Under the pieces are notes generated by a model, which was not told where the DNA came from, made no database searches, and saw only the letters and a list, made by a program, of their open reading frames with translations. The position numbers and the translations under genes are program-made. A stretch of DNA of 15,106 bases from Bacteroidales bacterium UBA1176 (GTDB lineage Bacteria > Bacteroidota > Bacteroidia > Bacteroidales > WCHB1-69): NCBI GenBank assembly GCA_002311645.1, contig DBYW01000008.1:4688-19793 (forward strand), in the 5' to 3' direction. Below, in pieces: positions 11,780-15,106 of this stretch (positions are counted from its first letter, which is position 1; each line of letters opens with the position of its first letter).

Positions 11780-12610
11780 TTACAAACTGAAACTGACGGG
11801 GATTGTATAGTAGCATCGCACCGGTTTCCCCATATTCCTGGCCGGTTTCCACTTCGGCATCGACATCACAGCACGGACAGCCTCTTTGTCGCAATTCGGG
11901 AAGAGCGGCACTTTTACCTTTGCTTGGCTTATACTCCCATCCTTTTCCACCACAAACACCACCAAAACAGTACCCGTAATGCCATTGTCTTTCGCCACTT
12001 GCGGATATACAATCTCCCGTTGCAAAAACGCGTTCAGGGCCTCCGGTCCGCCTGGAAATTCTGGCATCTCCTCCGTAAAATACAGTGGAGACGCATCATT
12101 CTGGGGTTCATCCTCAATAATAATCCCTTCTGTCTCTATGACTTCGCCCAGCTCCCAATAATCTTCGATAGTATCATTCGCCAATTTTGAGGAGCATTTC
12201 GGTGTCTGGCTCTTCGGGTTGACCGGAATTTCATCGACTCCGTCCACCTTGTATGTGTCGCACTGGCCGGGTTCCGGAACATCATCCGATTCTTCAGTCT
12301 CTTGAGGGGCAGGAACCTTCTCGGTGGCAGGGGGAGCAGTATATTCCCCTTGGGTTTGATTCTGATTCTGACAACCGTTCATCACCATAGAGGACACGGC
12401 GATGCCCGCCACCGTGACGACCTTGCCCAGACTGATGCGCCGTTGCAGTTCCTGTTCCAAGTAACGCACTTCGGCCTCGCAGAAAGGGCAGGTGCCGCGG
12501 CACTCGCCTTCGAAGGTGCAGTCGCGCTCCGTCAGTGGGATGTCGTTCTCCCGCGCGACGCGCTTGCGCACATCTTTCAGAATTTCACAAGTCCGCCTGC
12601 CTTTTTTCAT
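11780..12610 (-). CDS. TonB C-terminal domain protein with cysteine-rich N-terminus
   Basis: A 276-aa envelope protein. Residues 1-58 are cytosolic and carry Cys 8, 31, 37, 41 and 44 in the pattern C..CTFEGECRGTCPFCEAE, which I recognise from Bacteroidota TonB-like proteins and which could bind a metal. Residues 61-79 (LGKVVTVAGIAVSSMVMNG) are a single membrane segment ending at Cys 80. A periplasmic linker rich in Pro, Glu and Asp spans ~80-185. The TonB C-terminal domain follows (~186-276: EEMPEFPGGPEALNAFL, YPQVAKDNGITGTVLVVF, KWKPARNMGKPVRCYYTIPV). The usual role of this domain is to pass energy from ExbBD to TonB-dependent transporters, but such short Bacteroidota variants without exbBD nearby may act otherwise. 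Its 3' end abuts the radical SAM relic. Confidence 0.85.
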   Translation of the reverse strand: MKKGRRTCEILKDVRKRVARENDIPLTERDCTFEGECRGTCPFCEAEVRYLEQELQRRISLGKVVTVAGIAVSSMVMNGCQNQNQTQGEYTAPPATEKVPAPQETEESDDVPEPGQCDTYKVDGVDEIPVNPKSQTPKCSSKLANDTIEDYWELGEVIETEGIIIEDEPQNDASPLYFTEEMPEFPGGPEALNAFLQREIVYPQVAKDNGITGTVLVVFVVEKDGSISQAKVKVPLFPNCDKEAVRAVMSMPKWKPARNMGKPVRCYYTIPVSFSL

Positions 12611-12637
12611 TTGAATTGTTTATGATGAATACGTCTG

Positions 12638-12645
12638 CAAAAATA
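12638..12645 (-). promoter_or_regulatory. -7 promoter box for the TonB-domain gene
   Basis: The minus strand reads TATTTTTG, matching TAnnTTTG, 28 nt before the start codon. It is divergent from the sialidase promoter at 12765-12772. Confidence 0.5.
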
Positions 12646-12699
12646 AAAAAATTGTGTGCGATAAAAAAAAAATTCTATTTTCGCCGCATCCTGTGTGGA

Positions 12700-12740
12700 A
12701 TCGGCAGCGGAGACCGATACCTCGCGGATGAGGTAATCCG
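12700..12740. promoter_or_regulatory. Nested inverted repeats between divergent promoters
   Basis: Three overlapping dyads are present: ATCGG (12700-12704) with CCGAT (12714-12718); TACCTC (12718-12723) with GAGGTA (12730-12735), a perfect 6-bp stem; and CGGAT (12725-12729) with ATCCG (12736-12740). They are mutually exclusive. The position between two divergent -7 boxes suits a regulator site, but a structured small RNA is also possible. Confidence 0.3.
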
Positions 12741-12764
12741 AGAATATCAGGCGTAGATTTTTTG

Positions 12765-12772
12765 TACCTTTG
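12765..12772 (+). promoter_or_regulatory. -7 promoter box for the sialidase gene
   Basis: TACCTTTG matches TAnnTTTG exactly, 19 nt before the ATG at 12792. This close box also argues for the 12792 start rather than an earlier in-frame ATG at 12762, which lies upstream of the box. Confidence 0.55.
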
Positions 12773-12791
12773 CGCTTTCAACCCCCAACAT

Positions 12792-13961
12792 ATGAAACAT
12801 CGAAGCATCCTGCTGTTATTCGTCATAATCCTCTTATCTACGGCTGTGTCGGCGCAGACATCGGCACCTTGCGACATCAACCGCGACGGTTTCCGGCTTC
12901 GCACCACCTTATACCGGCCCGGCGACCACTATTCCAAAAACTTCCGCATCCCGGCCATCGTCACGGCGGGCGACGGCTCGTTGGTGGTGGCCACCGACAA
13001 GCGCAAATACAACGACCGTGACCTCCCGGAGGATATAGACATCATCATCAATCGCAGCACCGATGGCGGGCGCACGTGGAGCGCGCCGCTGACCTTGGCC
13101 GAAGGCACGGGCGTGGGGCGCGGCTTCGGTGACTGTGCCCTGGTGCGCACCAACGAGGAGGGCGGACTCCTTGCCGTTTTTGTCGGCGGTGTGGGCTTCT
13201 GGCAGTCGCGGCCCGGCAACCCGCTGCGCACCTACCTCTGCCGCAGTCGCGACAACGGTCGCACTTGGAGCGAGCCGAAGGATATCACCCACTTCATTCT
13301 CGGTCCCGACTGTGTGATTCCGGAGCACCGCAGCTGGTGGTCATCGTTCTTCGCCTCGGGCGCGGGCCTGCGCACCTCCACGGGGCGCCTGATGTTCGTG
13401 GCCGCCGTGCGCGAGGACTCCCTCTGGATGGCCTGCAACTACGTCTTCTACTCCGATGACGACGGCGAAACGTGGCAGTGCTCGAAAAAGGCCTCCCCGA
13501 AAGGCGACGAGGCGAAAGTGGTGGAACTCTCCGACGGGCGCATCCTGATGAGCATTCGCGCCGAAGGCCACCGGCTCTACAATGTCTCCGAAGACGGCGG
13601 CATCACCTGGCGCGACACAACCACCGCGTGGCCCGAACTGGAGGCGCCGGCCTGCAACGGCGACCTTCTCCGCTGCACGGCTCCTGATGGACGTACACTG
13701 CTGTTGCATTCGCTGCCGTGTGGCAAGGAGCGCAGGGATGTCTCTGTCTTTGTCAGCTTCGACGAGGGGGTGACTTGGCCCATGCGCCGCACCATTGTCC
13801 CTTATCCGTCCGCCTATTCTTCACTCTGTCAGCTCCCCGACGGCACCATCGGTTTCTATGTGGAGGAGGCCTGCAACAACGGTCAGAACTACTCGATGGT
13901 GTTCTACAACTTCAGTGTGGATTGGCTGTTGGGGGAACAAGATGGACAACGCAAACATTAA
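12792..13961 (+). CDS. Secreted exo-alpha-sialidase (GH33 family)
   Basis: A 389-aa enzyme that releases terminal sialic acid from glycans. The start at 12792 gives a signal peptide (MKHRSILLLFVIILLSTAVSA, then QTSAP). The six-blade propeller is marked by FRIP at 51-54 (Arg 52 of the arginine triad) and five Asp boxes SxDxGxxW at 89, 152, 221, 266 and 322. ATDKRKYNDRDLPEDIDI follows the first strand as in bacterial sialidases and should hold the acid Asp. DEAKVVELSDGRILMSIR supplies the conserved Glu (240) and Arg 256; ERRDVSV supplies Arg 314/315; Tyr 342 in YPSAYSSL is the likely nucleophile. The length is that of a catalytic domain alone, without the N-terminal binding domain of many Bacteroides sialidases. 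The product is periplasmic or surface-associated. It is convergent with the DUF3667 gene, 35 bp apart. Confidence 0.92.
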   Translation: MKHRSILLLFVIILLSTAVSAQTSAPCDINRDGFRLRTTLYRPGDHYSKNFRIPAIVTAGDGSLVVATDKRKYNDRDLPEDIDIIINRSTDGGRTWSAPLTLAEGTGVGRGFGDCALVRTNEEGGLLAVFVGGVGFWQSRPGNPLRTYLCRSRDNGRTWSEPKDITHFILGPDCVIPEHRSWWSSFFASGAGLRTSTGRLMFVAAVREDSLWMACNYVFYSDDDGETWQCSKKASPKGDEAKVVELSDGRILMSIRAEGHRLYNVSEDGGITWRDTTTAWPELEAPACNGDLLRCTAPDGRTLLLHSLPCGKERRDVSVFVSFDEGVTWPMRRTIVPYPSAYSSLCQLPDGTIGFYVEEACNNGQNYSMVFYNFSVDWLLGEQDGQRKH

Positions 13962-13996
13962 CGGCATTCCCGAATATTGCGACAAAGATAAAATCA

Positions 13997-14977
13997 TCAC
14001 CCGTGGTATTCCACAAATAATCTGACACCCAGCACCGCCAGCACAATAAACACGATGAGCAGCACAAACATAATGGTGAAGGCCACGACGGTTTTCAGGA
14101 TGGTGCGCCACCAGCTGTAGCCACTCATCTGTTTGAGCGGGATGATTGTGAGGAATATGGAAAGCGACGCCAGTTTTGTCAGGCTGAAGAAATCGAACAC
14201 AATGGAATAGACCGTGTACATGTTGGCGATATAGACCAATGAGATAAAGAGTTCTGGATAGCGCAGATCGGGGATGTTCGGACTGTGCCGGAAAAAGAGG
14301 AAGAGATTCCCGGAAATCAGCATCAACAGCAACAAGATGTTAATACTGGGGTATTTTTCCTCAAAACGTTCTATCTTTTCCAATACGCTATAAATAATGG
14401 AGTACATTCGCGATTCTTCAGGATAATCTTTTTCAAAAGAACGTTGAACACCATCTTCATCGATGGTAATACCTTGCTCCATCGTAGGGGTATTTTCTTC
14501 AAAATCATTCGTCGTTTTGGTTGTCTTACCACTCTTATGCTCTCGTTTCACCTCCTCGGTAGTGTTTTCGGAATCATCGTGGAGCGCGTGCCCTGTGATA
14601 TTCAGCCCGTGGGTCACGAGAAGGGAGACGGCCGCAAGCAGGAAATACATTTTGAAAGGGGCGAAATAGGAGGCCCTCCTGCCACGGAGATAGTCGAGGA
14701 TCAGGTGGCCGGGACGCAGGATGAGGTCAAGGATGGTGCGGAACATGCCGCGCTCGCCCATGCCGTAGGCTTCGGCGAAGTTCTCAGCCGCCACCTTCAT
14801 GGAAAAGCGGTCGGTGGAGGCTGCCTGTCCGCAACGGGGACAGTAATTGCCGATATAATGGTCGTGACAGTTCAGGCACTCGTGCTCCTCTTGCGACATC
14901 GGGGCAACCTCGCGAGGCCGCTCCCGCCAAGCCTTGAATTGGTGGATTTTCTCTTTAATTTTGAATCTCTTTTTCAT
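13997..14977 (-). CDS. DUF3667 family membrane protein
   Basis: A 326-aa protein using the start MKKRFKIKE at 14977, which sits 16 nt after a -7 box; the frame extends further upstream only through an unlikely MLYFSYF start. A zinc-ribbon-like motif has Cys 34, 37, 46 and 49 (CLNCHDHYIGNYCPRCGQ). The DUF3667 core follows (FAEAYGMGERGMFRTILDLI, LRPGHLILDYLRGRRASYFA, PFKMYFLLAAVSLLV). After an acidic, charged loop come about four more membrane segments (INILLLLMLISGNLFLFF, ELFISLVYIANMYTVYSIVF, LSIFLTIIPL, TIMFVLLIVFIVLAVLGVRL). The family is common in Bacteroidota inner membranes; its function is unknown to me. Confidence 0.85.
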   Translation of the reverse strand: MKKRFKIKEKIHQFKAWRERPREVAPMSQEEHECLNCHDHYIGNYCPRCGQAASTDRFSMKVAAENFAEAYGMGERGMFRTILDLILRPGHLILDYLRGRRASYFAPFKMYFLLAAVSLLVTHGLNITGHALHDDSENTTEEVKREHKSGKTTKTTNDFEENTPTMEQGITIDEDGVQRSFEKDYPEESRMYSIIYSVLEKIERFEEKYPSINILLLLMLISGNLFLFFRHSPNIPDLRYPELFISLVYIANMYTVYSIVFDFFSLTKLASLSIFLTIIPLKQMSGYSWWRTILKTVVAFTIMFVLLIVFIVLAVLGVRLFVEYHG

Positions 14978-14993
14978 ATAGATAGTAACGGTG

Positions 14994-15001
14994 CAAAAAT
15001 A
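14994..15001 (-). promoter_or_regulatory. -7 promoter box for the DUF3667 gene
   Basis: The minus strand reads TATTTTTG, fitting TAnnTTTG, just upstream of the start at 14977. It supports the shorter start. Confidence 0.5.
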
Positions 15002-15047
15002 GGAAAAATAAAGCAAACAGAAACAGCGCTTGTAATCCTAAAAAGTG

Positions 15048-15055
15048 TACCTTTG
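15048..15055 (+). promoter_or_regulatory. -7 promoter box reading out of the window
   Basis: TACCTTTG matches TAnnTTTG. It is divergent from the DUF3667 promoter and should serve a plus-strand gene that begins after 15106; no start for it is visible. Confidence 0.45.
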
Positions 15056-15106
15056 CGCCTGCCTTCGTTCCCGAAGGGACAAACCAAATAACCTTTACAG
15101 ACAGAA

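Noticed and set aside
11696..12190. 164-codon plus-strand frame opposite the TonB-domain gene
   Set aside because: It is the shadow of the minus-strand gene, which has a clear membrane segment and TonB C-terminal domain.
14285..15091. 268-codon plus-strand frame opposite the DUF3667 gene
   Set aside because: It has no domain signature, while the minus frame has a zinc ribbon, the DUF3667 core and membrane segments.

Overview
The window looks like chromosomal DNA of a Bacteroidales-type member of the Bacteroidota. The signs are a secreted protein with a type IX secretion C-terminal sorting domain, an ORF6N protein, a DUF3667 membrane protein, a TonB-like protein with a Bacteroidota-style cysteine-rich N-terminus, and repeated matches to the Bacteroides -7 promoter box TAnnTTTG upstream of genes on both strands. 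I cannot name a genus.

Layout. (1) 1-465: 3' part of a DnaQ-like exonuclease gene. (2) 646-1475: an IS200-like/RAYT (REP-associated tyrosine transposase) gene. Its own reading frame contains two copies of a hairpin-forming repeat, and a third partial copy lies just after its stop. (3) 1579-3333: an AAA+ ATPase. (4) 3361-9233: an accessory stretch that looks like a small defence island. It holds an ORF6N gene bracketed by 62-bp direct repeats, a remnant of a HigA-type antitoxin bracketed by its own 37-bp direct repeats, a complete McrB-McrC restriction pair, an unknown 102-aa gene and a HicB antitoxin gene broken by a nonsense codon. (5) 9389-11455: a T9SS-exported fibronectin type III repeat protein. 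(6) 11474-11769: a decayed radical SAM activase gene. (7) 11780-15106: a TonB-domain protein (minus strand), a divergent secreted sialidase, a convergent DUF3667 membrane protein, and a promoter reading out of the window.

How the genes work together. McrB (NTPase with modified-base-reading domains) and McrC (PD-(D/E)XK nuclease) should form a modification-dependent restriction system, read as one transcript with an 8-nt gap. A stretch identical to the leader of the HigA-like remnant, apart from one indel and one substitution, lies directly before mcrB, so mcrBC may use a duplicated leader. The toxin-antitoxin genes around it are partial. The sialidase and the fibronectin-repeat protein are envelope or secreted functions typical of gut or oral Bacteroidales.

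Most notable points: the predicted EVE/PUA-like domain nested inside the AAA+ core of McrB, with a possible second one before it; transposon-like repeats used as in-frame coding sequence at both ends of the RAYT protein; two neighbouring small genes each carrying a copy of its own 3' end upstream of its start; and a radical SAM relic whose third cluster cysteine codon is now TGA.
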